6,967 bases of DNA from Bacillota bacterium (lineage in GTDB: Bacteria > Bacillota > Clostridia > Oscillospirales > Oscillospiraceae), in contig JAEWYA010000059.1 in the NCBI GenBank assembly GCA_023395775.1, positions 1 to 6,967 on the forward strand, given 5' to 3'. Below are positions 1 through 5,479 of the stretch, piece after piece; position 1 is the first letter of the stretch; the number at the start of each line of letters is the position of its first letter. The notes beneath the pieces are model-generated. The model saw only the letters and a list, made by a program, of their open reading frames with translations. It was not told the origin of the DNA and ran no database searches. A program made the position numbers and the translations under genes.

Positions 1-4
1 AAAC

Positions 5-811
5 TTATTTCGCCTTGGGAACCTTGATGAACGCCTGACCCGGATCGATCTCCTCACGAATGACGCGGATGATCTCCTCGCTGGGGCCTTCCATCAGCTG
101 CGCGCGGCTGACGTCCACCTCAAACCCGGTGTTCTCCTGCACCATCTCGGGAGAGGAGAACGGATAGTAATAGGCGAGGTACATCCGCTTGGTGGTTTCG
201 TCGAACTTCATGATGCCAAGGTCGGTAACCACCATCTGAGGACCGCGGTTGCCGGGCAGACCCGCCTTCTCGCGGCCGCCGGGGCCGTCCATCCAGCCGC
301 AGGAGGTCACATAGTCGATCTTGTCCATGAAGCGGCGCTTCTGGTGCTGCATCATGATGACGGTGTTGCAGTAGGTGGCGATGCCGTTGGCGCCGCCGGA
401 GCCGGTAAACCGGGTCAGGGGCTTGACATAGTCGCCTTTCCCGTAGATGCAGGTGGAATTCACGTTGCCGTAGGGATCAATCTGAGCGCCGCCGATGAAA
501 GCGATCAGACGGTCCTCGTCATGCAGCCACTCGTTGGCCTCAAAGCCGATGAAACGGACATTGGGCCACTGCACGGCGCAGTGCGCCATAAAGCGGTTGT
601 CGCCCACGGAGCGGGGAACCTCCACGGGGGAGCAGTCCATCAGGCCGCTCTCCACGATGGGATGGCAGGAGGGGCAGACCACCCGCTTGGCCAGGGACGC
701 GCCGATCAGCGGTAGGCCCGTACCCACAATGACGATCTGGTTTTCCTTGATATTCTTGGCGATGGCATAGGCCTGCATTTCCTGCTTGGTGTAATTCTTA
801 TAATCAGACAT
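5..811 (-). CDS. gctB: Glutaconate CoA-transferase subunit B
   Basis: The 268-residue protein is the catalytic beta subunit of glutaconate CoA-transferase (EC 2.8.3.12), a cytoplasmic enzyme that moves CoA from acetyl-CoA or glutaconyl-CoA to (R)-2-hydroxyglutarate. It reads nearly end to end like the A. fermentans subunit as I recall it (about 266 residues). The glycine-rich VGTGLPLIGA lies at residues 29-38. Glu54 in VESGLMD matches the known catalytic glutamate that forms the CoA thioester intermediate. FTGSGGANGIA lies at about 135-145, and a conserved EEIDPGQAFI stretch sits near the C-terminus. The ATG is preceded by a GGGGAGGG ribosome binding site at about 819-826. Only 15 bases separate it from the end of the gctA frame, so the two are co-transcribed and probably translationally coupled. 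The gene is intact. Its partner gctA carries a stop codon, so whether an active heterooctamer forms is open. Confidence 0.96.
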   Translation of the reverse strand: MSDYKNYTKQEMQAYAIAKNIKENQIVIVGTGLPLIGASLAKRVVCPSCHPIVESGLMDCSPVEVPRSVGDNRFMAHCAVQWPNVRFIGFEANEWLHDEDRLIAFIGGAQIDPYGNVNSTCIYGKGDYVKPLTRFTGSGGANGIATYCNTVIMMQHQKRRFMDKIDYVTSCGWMDGPGGREKAGLPGNRGPQMVVTDLGIMKFDETTKRMYLAYYYPFSSPEMVQENTGFEVDVSRAQLMEGPSEEIIRVIREEIDPGQAFIKVPKAK

Positions 812-826
812 TGTTAAGCCCTCCCC

Positions 827-1168
827 TTACTGGATCTTGCCGGCATAGCCCAGGCCGGGAACATTCTTGGTGGCGATCAGGCGGCTGGCGCCAACCTTGT
901 CCAACAGTTCATCGTGGGTCTTGACGCTGTACACCCACTTATCCATATAATCCCGGAAGGTCTCGGGAACGGCGGAGCCATCCTCTGCGGCCTTGGAAGC
1001 GGCGGCAGCCTTGGTGGCGGTCTCGGCGGCCTTAGCGTCCTCGGGATTCTTTGCGGCGGCCTTCGCGGCTTTTTCGGCGGCCTTGGCCAGCTGCTTTTTG
1101 GCGTCCTCGGCATCCTGATACTTGGAGGCCTTATCGTACTCCTTCATGGCGTCGCCGTCCACATCGTA
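827..1168 (-). pseudogene. gctA: Detached C-terminal part of GctA, in frame after the premature stop
   Basis: This stretch continues the gctA frame after the TAA and holds residues 254-366 of the uninterrupted protein. Two parts are recognisably GctA: YDVDGDAMKEYDKASK at its start, and the end, with MDKWVYSVKTHDELLDKVGASRLI and VPGLGY, which match the A. fermentans C-terminus as I recall it. Between them lies an Ala/Lys/Glu-rich insert of about 50 residues that the A. fermentans protein lacks. An open frame could begin at a GTG (1160-1162) two codons past the stop, or at an ATG (1145-1147). I see no convincing ribosome binding site for either, so separate translation would rely on reinitiation after the TAA. 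The conserved downstream frame, with no further lesions, argues for a very recent mutation or a sequence error rather than an old pseudogene. Confidence 0.85.
962..1111 (-). repeat. Ala/Lys-rich low-complexity insert in GctA
   Basis: Residues 273-322 of the joined GctA frame are dominated by alanine and lysine with some glutamate and aspartate, in units such as KKQLAKAAEKAAKAAAK and PEDAKAAETATKAAAASKAAE. The composition suggests one or two charged, solvent-exposed helices. The insert accounts almost exactly for the length difference between this frame (366 codons) and the roughly 320 residues of the A. fermentans subunit. The DNA is a degenerate GCC/AAG-type tract, which can expand or contract by slippage. 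Its function is unknown. Confidence 0.8.
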
Positions 1169-1927
1169 TTATCCGTAGCACTGGGCGGGCCATTCGCCGT
1201 GGGGCGCATGAACGACAGCGTTCACGCACTGACCGAAGATACGGGTTAGGGTGGGGTCACGGCGGATATATTCATCGGAGACCAGCTCTTCGCAGGTGAC
1301 AATGGTGCGCTTGGCGGCATCGGCGATGTCCACATCGTGGAACTCGGCGCCCTCAATGATGCAGGTTCCGTCGGGAGAAGCCTTTTGCACGTGGATCACA
1401 GCGCAGTCCAGCCGGGGCACCGGCACGGCCACGACCTTCTCGCCGGGGTTGAACGGATTGTCTACCATGACGAACTTATCATTGTCCACAGAGTCCATCG
1501 CGGCGCGCTGCTCCTTGCTGATGCCCCAGTACTCCGTGAGTCCGGAGCCGCCCATCAGGCGCACGGGCAGGAAGGGAAGACCCAGGGAGGCGGCGTGGAG
1601 CTGAAGCATCAGGACATCCTGAGAATAGTCCTCATAGGTCAGCTCGCCGGCCTCAATGGCGGCGCGGAACCGGCGGGACACATTGGTATAGCCGGAGTTG
1701 GCGGTATAGCAGTTGATATAGGCCTTGACGCGGCCCTCACCGATCATCATGTCCCAATCGCCGCCCGCAGGGCCGGCCCAGACGGTGAAATCTTTCTGAC
1801 CCTGACGCAGGATCTCATAGACCGCAGCGTAGGGCTTGCGGTTGGTGGTGAAGCCGCCAAAGCAGATGGTGTCTCCGCTCTTCACGTATTTGGACACGGC
1901 TTCGGAGAGCGAACAAACTTTTCCCAT
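1169..1927 (-). CDS. gctA: Glutaconate CoA-transferase subunit A, N-terminal 252 residues, ended by an in-frame TAA
   Basis: This frame encodes the first 252 residues of the alpha subunit of glutaconate CoA-transferase, the partner of GctB. Family signatures include GGFTTNRKPYAAV (24-36), AGPAGGDWDMMIGEGRVKAYINCYTANSG (51-79, read in two parts), a PFNPGEKVVAVPVP block and IVTCEELVSDEYIRRDP. The start is an ATG with TGGAGG seven bases upstream (1935-1940). The family is about 320 residues long. Here a TAA at 1169-1171 follows PAQCYG, where A. fermentans (from memory) reads CYGLYDYD. The same frame continues after the stop with YDVDGDAM and conserved C-terminal sequence down to 827, so the full reading frame would be 827-1927 (366 codons including the stop codon). 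One base change (TTA, TAT or TAC to TAA) explains it. This could be a genuine nonsense mutation or a base-call error. TAA also ends gctB, hgdC and this gctA frame, so general recoding of TAA is unlikely. Confidence 0.93.
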   Translation of the reverse strand: MGKVCSLSEAVSKYVKSGDTICFGGFTTNRKPYAAVYEILRQGQKDFTVWAGPAGGDWDMMIGEGRVKAYINCYTANSGYTNVSRRFRAAIEAGELTYEDYSQDVLMLQLHAASLGLPFLPVRLMGGSGLTEYWGISKEQRAAMDSVDNDKFVMVDNPFNPGEKVVAVPVPRLDCAVIHVQKASPDGTCIIEGAEFHDVDIADAAKRTIVTCEELVSDEYIRRDPTLTRIFGQCVNAVVHAPHGEWPAQCYG

Positions 1928-1977
1928 AAGATTGCCTCCATATCATAGTTTTTCCTGTCGAAATTGCACAAAAGGAC

Positions 1978-2006
1978 TTGTATTTTCATAGAAAGTCATT
2001 TATTAT
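1978..2006 (+). promoter_or_regulatory. Candidate promoter for the AraC-family regulator
   Basis: TTGTAT (1978-1983) and TATTAT (2001-2006) are separated by exactly 17 bases. The -10 matches five of six consensus bases and the -35 three of six, as expected for a weak or activator-dependent promoter. It shares bases 2002-2006 with the opposing gctAB -10, so polymerase could probably occupy only one of the two at a time. The predicted leader before the GTG start is about 105 bases. Confidence 0.42.
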
Positions 2007-2032
2007 AGTAGCACACAACAATCCTCTGTAAA
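2002..2032 (-). promoter_or_regulatory. Candidate promoter for gctAB
   Basis: On the minus strand a perfect TATAAT (2007 down to 2002) lies downstream of TTTACA (2032 down to 2027, five of six consensus bases). The spacer is 19 bases, longer than ideal. An alternative pairing uses the same -35 with TACTAT, a 16-base spacer and a preceding TG (extended -10). Either would start a transcript near 1993-1997, giving a leader of about 70 bases before the gctA ATG. The -10 box overlaps that of the divergent regulator promoter. Confidence 0.5.
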
Positions 2033-2103
2033 GGAACATTTGCGCGAAAAAATTAGCGGATATTGTTTTGCTGTTTGATTTGCATGTTCGGACAAAGAGG
2101 CGG

Positions 2104-2121
2104 AAGGAGTGGTCTGGCGTG
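2104..2121 (+). promoter_or_regulatory. Ribosome binding site that sets the regulator start at GTG 2119
   Basis: AAGGAG at 2104-2109 lies nine bases before GTG 2119-2121. The longer open frame begins at a TTG (2068-2070) that has no comparable site upstream, and its extra 17 residues (Arg/Lys-rich) do not look like the start of an AraC-family cupin domain. The GTG is therefore preferred. Confidence 0.75.
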
Positions 2122-2970
2122 CAGGTGCAGCCGTTTTATCTGAAGATGAGCCGGGACAATTCGTGGTACATGGACCGGCCTCATTTCCACGAGAGCGTGG
2201 AGTTTTTGATGCCGGTCTCCCTGGGCGGGGAGATGTTTGTGGAGAATCAGGTATATTCTTTGCACCCGGCGGCCCTGTTTATCCTGCCGGACGCCACGCT
2301 GCATAAAACGCTGGCCTCCGAGTCCTATGAACGCTACGTACTCCACGTGCCGATTCCCACGCTTCATGCGCTGTCCGCCCCTCAGACCGACTTCTACCGC
2401 AGGGTGCAGGAAGCGGAGCGGATGGTGGAGATGGGCGGACGGTACAACGAACTGCTGTCTCTTTTGAAGCGGCTGGACTGGGAGCAGGGGCGGAAGAGTA
2501 CGGAATTTGGCTCGGATCTGAACCAGATGCTGCTGCTGTCGGAATTTTTATTGCTGGCGCTGTCCATCGCTCCGGCCCGGCGGCAGGCGGATGAACTGTG
2601 CCAGATCGAGAGTCCCCCTCTTCCGGGGGCACGGGAGGGAACGCTGAAAATCAGCGCCGTGCTGGAGTATTTGCAGGCTCACCTCTCGGAAAAACTGACG
2701 CTGGAACGGGTGGCGTCGGAGTTCTTTATCAGCAAATACTATTTGAGCCACTGCTTCAAGGAGGCTACGGGCTTCAGCGTCATGGAGTATGTCATCAACA
2801 CCCGCATCCTCCGGGCCCGCCGTCTTTTGCAGGACGGCCTGAGGGTTCAGGCGGCGGGGGAAGCCGTTGGTTTTCAGAGCAATGAGCATTTCATCCGCAC
2901 ATTTACAGCCCTGACGGGACTGCCCCCGAAGCAGTACGCAAAGCGGTTCAGCCAGGGAGAGCGTCAATAG
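2119..2970 (+). CDS. AraC-family transcriptional regulator (cupin plus two helix-turn-helix motifs)
   Basis: With the GTG start this is a 283-residue cytoplasmic DNA-binding protein, a usual length for the family. The N-terminal part resembles the AraC cupin-type sensing domain: HFHESVEFLMP at about 22-32, then a short beta-rich stretch ending ILPDATLHKTL. A variable helical linker follows (about 90-170). The C-terminal 100 residues are a typical AraC/XylS domain. The first helix-turn-helix is at about 193-218 (LTLERVASEFFISKYYLSHCFKEATG, read in two parts), then NTRILRARRLL, then the second at about 242-273 with the family signature VGFQSNEHFIRTFTALTGLPPKQY. It lies between gctAB, transcribed away from it, and the dehydrogenase and hgd genes, transcribed in the same direction. 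Local control of this pathway is the most economical role. The ligand cannot be read from sequence; glutamate, 2-oxoglutarate or hydroxyglutarate are guesses. Confidence 0.93.
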   Translation: MQVQPFYLKMSRDNSWYMDRPHFHESVEFLMPVSLGGEMFVENQVYSLHPAALFILPDATLHKTLASESYERYVLHVPIPTLHALSAPQTDFYRRVQEAERMVEMGGRYNELLSLLKRLDWEQGRKSTEFGSDLNQMLLLSEFLLLALSIAPARRQADELCQIESPPLPGAREGTLKISAVLEYLQAHLSEKLTLERVASEFFISKYYLSHCFKEATGFSVMEYVINTRILRARRLLQDGLRVQAAGEAVGFQSNEHFIRTFTALTGLPPKQYAKRFSQGERQ

Positions 2971-3020
2971 GGGAGTCCGCTTCAAGCAGGAAACCACTGA
3001 CGAATCACAAGATCAATCAT

Positions 3021-3068
3021 AAATCCTCTCGACTTCCTTTATTTTCTAGGATGTTGAGAGGATTTTGC
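3021..3068 (+). terminator. Stem-loop after the regulator gene, possible terminator
   Basis: AAATCCTCTCGAC (3021-3033) pairs with GTTGAGAGGATTT (3053-3065) over 13 pairs including one G-T wobble. The 19-base loop is A/T-rich. Only a four-T run follows, so as an intrinsic terminator it is weak to moderate. It lies 50 bases past the regulator stop codon and upstream of the next promoter, where transcription would be expected to end. It could instead be an mRNA-stabilising 3' structure. Confidence 0.55.
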
Positions 3069-3123
3069 TCTGCAGAATGACGAAAACTGATTGAGAAACC
3101 GAGCAAAAATGACGGAAATTATG

Positions 3124-3141
3124 AAAAATTATAAAATTTTT
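3124..3141. promoter_or_regulatory. A/T palindrome just upstream of the dehydrogenase promoter
   Basis: AAAAATT and AATTTTT form perfect 7-base arms around ATAA. The element ends ten bases before the predicted -35 box, where an UP element or an activator operator would sit. In such A/T-rich DNA, chance is a real alternative. Confidence 0.3.
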
Positions 3142-3151
3142 GCAGGAATAC

Positions 3152-3180
3152 TTGCAAAACAGAAAAAAGTACGATATGAT
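3152..3180 (+). promoter_or_regulatory. Promoter for the 2-hydroxyacid dehydrogenase gene
   Basis: TTGCAA (3152-3157) and TATGAT (3175-3180) are separated by 17 bases; the -10 matches five of six and the -35 four of six consensus bases. The predicted start is near 3187, giving a leader of about 73 bases. The leader holds a 7-base-pair GC hairpin (TGCGGCG 3205-3211 with CGCCGCA 3221-3227) that is not followed by a T run. The ribosome binding site GGAGG is at 3245-3249. Confidence 0.62.
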
Positions 3181-3259
3181 GATGCCACGATAAAGGAAAC
3201 AATATGCGGCGCAGGGGAACCGCCGCACTCAAAAACGGATTTATGGAGGAACGCAAGAC

Positions 3260-4228
3260 ATGAAATTCAAGGCCTATTACACGAACCGTCTCAGTGACGT
3301 CGCAACTCAGATTTTCAACAACAACGATGTGGAAGTCAAGGTTGCCGGCGCTCTGGATGAGGAGACTTATATCCGGGAGCTGAAGGAATATCAGCCCGAC
3401 GTCATCATGTGCCGCACCGAGCCGGTGACCGCGGCCATGATGGATGTGAGCCAGAAGCTGAAGGGCGTGGGCAAACAGGGCGCAGGTCTGGACAACATCG
3501 ACCTCGATCACGCTACCCTGAAGAAGATCCAGGTGGTTTTCGCTCCCGCAGGCAACGCCAACGCTGTGGCAGAACACGCTGTGATGCTGCTGATGATGAC
3601 TGCCCGCCGGTTCAACTATGTTGACAAGCAATTCCGTAGCGGCAACTTCTATGTCCGCATGGGTCTTGAAAACACCGTCGAGGTGGAGGGAAAGACTTTG
3701 GGCTTAGTGGGCTGCGGCCGAATTTCCAAGCTGTTTGCCTCCAAGTGCATCAACGGCCTGGGCATGAAGGTTATCGGCTATGACCCCTATGTGACGAAGG
3801 AGCAGCTGGGAGGCCTGCCCATCGAGCTGAAAGACAGTGCCGATGAAATTTGGAAGACCGCCGATTTCGTCTCCATTCACCTGCCGCTGATGCCCTCCAC
3901 AGAGCATACCGTGGGTATGGAACAGTTCAAGATGATGAAGCCCCGCGCCATTTTTCTGAATGTGGCCCGCGGCGGCCTGATCCGTGAAGAAGAGATGGTC
4001 GAGGCTCTGAAGACCGGCGTTCTGTTTGGCGCGGGCCTGGACGTATATGAGCCCGAGCCGCTCAGCGAGAACAGCCGCCAGATGCTGGACATGGACAACG
4101 TGGTCCTGACTCCGCACACCGCGGCCTCTACGGAACAGTCAGTGATTAACTGCTGCACCTCCTCCGCCACCGATCTTGTCAATGTCTGCTACGGACGGCC
4201 CGTTGTCTGCCCTGTCAACAAGATCTGA
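3260..4228 (+). CDS. hgdH: D-isomer-specific 2-hydroxyacid dehydrogenase, probable (R)-2-hydroxyglutarate dehydrogenase
   Basis: This 322-residue NAD-dependent oxidoreductase is inferred from context to reduce 2-oxoglutarate to (R)-2-hydroxyglutarate. It has the family's two-domain layout: a substrate-binding part (about 1-100 and 290-322) around a Rossmann domain. The nucleotide loop is GCGRIS at 151-156, so the usual third glycine of GxGxxG is serine. Asp175 in GYDPY, at the end of the second strand, indicates NAD over NADP. The likely catalytic set is Arg237 (NVARGG), Glu266 (DVYEPEP) and His286 (LTPHTAAS). The start is supported by GGAGG ten bases upstream. The sequence resembles phosphoglycerate-dehydrogenase-type enzymes more than the A. 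fermentans HgdH I recall, so the symbol rests on neighbourhood rather than orthology. E. coli SerA is known to reduce 2-oxoglutarate as a side reaction, which makes the role plausible. Other 2-oxoacid substrates remain possible. Confidence 0.85.
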   Translation: MKFKAYYTNRLSDVATQIFNNNDVEVKVAGALDEETYIRELKEYQPDVIMCRTEPVTAAMMDVSQKLKGVGKQGAGLDNIDLDHATLKKIQVVFAPAGNANAVAEHAVMLLMMTARRFNYVDKQFRSGNFYVRMGLENTVEVEGKTLGLVGCGRISKLFASKCINGLGMKVIGYDPYVTKEQLGGLPIELKDSADEIWKTADFVSIHLPLMPSTEHTVGMEQFKMMKPRAIFLNVARGGLIREEEMVEALKTGVLFGAGLDVYEPEPLSENSRQMLDMDNVVLTPHTAASTEQSVINCCTSSATDLVNVCYGRPVVCPVNKI

Positions 4229-4274
4229 GGCAATTCCGGGGAGCGCGGTGCCCGAGCCGTGCTGATCCCAATTC

Positions 4275-4318
4275 CCGGCCGTCTGCTGAAACCATTTTCG
4301 GCAGACGGCCGGATTTTT
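4275..4318 (+). terminator. Strong intrinsic terminator after the dehydrogenase gene
   Basis: CCGGCCGTCTGC (4275-4286) pairs perfectly with GCAGACGGCCGG (4301-4312). The stem extends inward by about three pairs including a T-G wobble, leaving a short A/T-rich loop. An A and then five T residues (4314-4318) follow. The structure lies 46 bases past the dehydrogenase stop codon. It separates that transcript from hgdCAB, which therefore probably has its own promoter. Confidence 0.92.
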
Positions 4319-4447
4319 CGGGCAGAGAGCTGTTTTGCCTGCGGGAGGGCTTGCAATCCGTCGAATTTTCAATTTTCTATTTAGTAAAAGTCCCAATCAG
4401 GCAAAACGAAAAAGCAAGATGTGCTAATTTTATAACGCGCGGCAGTA

Positions 4448-4475
4448 TTTACAATTTACATCCGTATGGTATTCT
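4448..4475 (+). promoter_or_regulatory. Candidate promoter for hgdCAB
   Basis: The space between the dehydrogenase and hgdC (4229-4597, 369 bases) holds no credible gene. It contains the terminator above and an A/T-rich control region. Within it TTTACA (4448-4453, five of six) and TATTCT (4470-4475, four of six) are 16 bases apart, and a TG before the -10 (TGG-TATTCT) makes it an extended -10 type. The predicted leader is about 115 bases. It includes a small hairpin (GGATTTT 4523-4529 with AAAATCC 4547-4553) and ends in a perfect AGGAGGT at 4586-4592, five bases before the hgdC ATG. Confidence 0.45.
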
Positions 4476-4597
4476 AGGGTTGGTAAATAATAAGAAAAGC
4501 ACCGATTTTAAAGGACTTCGGCGGATTTTGAGCGGACTCTTTCCAGAAAATCCACGAAAAAAGGGTTGCGTTTCCCACCGCCGCCAGGAGGTACCGT

Positions 4598-5383
4598 ATG
4601 AAAACAATTTATACAATGGGCATCGACGTGGGATCCACCGCGTCCAAGTGCGTGATCCTGAAAGACGGCAGCGAGATCGTCGCCAAGTCTCTGGTGGGCG
4701 TGGGCGCGGGAACCAGCGGTCCCACCCGCGCCATTGCGGAGGTGCTGGAAGCCGCCGGAATGAAGAAAGAGGACATGGCGTTTATTCTGGCAACCGGCTA
4801 CGGCCGCAATTCCCTGGACGACATAGCCGATCACCAGATGAGCGAGCTGAGCTGCCATGCCAGAGGCGCGTTTTTCCTGTTTCCGGATGTTCACACCGTC
4901 ATCGATATCGGCGGACAGGACGTGAAGGTTCTGGAGATTGAAAACGGCGTCATGGTGAACTTTGCCATGAACGACAAGTGCGCCGCCGGAACGGGCCGGT
5001 TTCTGGATGTGATGGCCCGGGTGCTGGAGGTGAAGGTGGAGGATCTGGCGGATTTGGGAGCCCAGTCCACCAAGAACGTGGAGATCAGCTCCACCTGCAC
5101 CGTGTTCGCCGAGAGCGAGGTCATCAGTCAGTTGGCTAAGGGCAGCGACAAGCGCGACATCATCAATGGCATCCATAAGTCTGTGGCTTCCCGGGTGGTG
5201 GGCCTTGCCAACCGCATTGGCGTGCGGGATGCGGTGGTGATGACCGGCGGCGTCGCCCAGAACGGTGGCGTGGTCTCCGCGCTCCAGGATGCGCTGCGCC
5301 ATCCCATTTATACCTCGCCCCTGACCCAGTACAACGGCGCGCTGGGCGCGGCGCTGTTCGCATGGCAGAAGGCGACCAAATAA
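4598..5383 (+). CDS. hgdC: (R)-2-hydroxyglutaryl-CoA dehydratase activating ATPase
   Basis: HgdC, the 261-residue activator (archerase, component A), is a homodimer with one [4Fe-4S] cluster shared between subunits. It hydrolyses ATP to inject one low-potential electron, from ferredoxin or flavodoxin, into the HgdAB dehydratase, which then turns over many times. The protein is an ASKHA-fold ATPase: phosphate-1 motif GIDVGSTASK (8-17), phosphate-2 motif VIDIGGQDVK (101-110) and nucleotide motif MTGGVAQN (215-222). The cluster ligands are visible as Cys128 (NDKCAAGTG) and Cys167 (SSTCTVF), one residue offset from Cys127 and Cys166 of A. fermentans. Length and sequence match that protein throughout. 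It is the first gene of the hgdCAB group and is separated from hgdA by 96 bases. Homologous activators serve lactoyl-, phenyllactyl- and hydroxyisocaproyl-CoA dehydratases; the neighbouring gctAB and HgdA sequence point to hydroxyglutaryl-CoA. Confidence 0.97.
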   Translation: MKTIYTMGIDVGSTASKCVILKDGSEIVAKSLVGVGAGTSGPTRAIAEVLEAAGMKKEDMAFILATGYGRNSLDDIADHQMSELSCHARGAFFLFPDVHTVIDIGGQDVKVLEIENGVMVNFAMNDKCAAGTGRFLDVMARVLEVKVEDLADLGAQSTKNVEISSTCTVFAESEVISQLAKGSDKRDIINGIHKSVASRVVGLANRIGVRDAVVMTGGVAQNGGVVSALQDALRHPIYTSPLTQYNGALGAALFAWQKATK

Positions 5384-5394
5384 TTTGCAAGTGA

Positions 5395-5408
5395 TCCCCG
5401 AAAGGGGA
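5395..5408 (+). other. Small GAAA-capped hairpin between hgdC and hgdA
   Basis: TCCCC (5395-5399) and GGGGA (5404-5408) enclose a GAAA tetraloop, a very stable RNA hairpin type, 11 bases past the hgdC stop codon. A separate T6 run (5425-5430) lies 16 bases further on, too far for a standard terminator. No clear promoter is visible in the 96-base gap, so hgdC and hgdA are probably on one message. The hairpin may protect or punctuate the hgdC end of it. Confidence 0.45.
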
Positions 5409-5479
5409 ACCACGCGCCGGGCCGTTTTTTCGGACACGGCGAAATAGAGGACAGTTATTTAAGAACGGAGGGTATTTTC

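Noticed and set aside
1163..1171. Selenocysteine, pyrrolysine or general recoding at the gctA stop
   Set aside because: The codon is TAA, not TGA or TAG. The family has no such residue here, and TAA terminates other genes in the same window.
1337..1948. 203-codon open frame on the plus strand across gctA
   Set aside because: It lies wholly antisense to conserved gctA codons. The product is low-quality Ala/Gly/His-rich sequence with no ribosome binding site that stands out.
2068..2118. TTG-initiated 17-residue N-terminal extension of the AraC-type regulator
   Set aside because: There is no ribosome binding site before the TTG, whereas AAGGAG is well placed before GTG 2119, and the added residues do not fit the cupin start.
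3091..3297. 68-codon frame before and overlapping the dehydrogenase start
   Set aside because: It spans the predicted promoter and leader, has no good ribosome binding site and no recognisable product; the dehydrogenase start with its own GGAGG is far better supported.
4351..4941. 196-codon plus-strand frame running through the hgdC leader into hgdC
   Set aside because: It overlaps hgdC out of frame, and its Arg/Gly-rich C-terminal half is a frame-shifted reading of hgdC. The upstream part covers the promoter region.
4508..5437. Long 309-codon open frame antisense to hgdC
   Set aside because: It is the opposite-strand shadow of a clearly conserved gene with GC-rich third positions. Its translation is His/Gly/Arg-rich with no recognisable domain, and hgdC explains the DNA.
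5384..5479. Intrinsic terminator between hgdC and hgdA using the T6 run
   Set aside because: The only stable hairpin ends 16 bases before the T run, and the bases directly before the T run do not form a good stem. A full stop here would also cut off hgdAB, for which I see no separate promoter.
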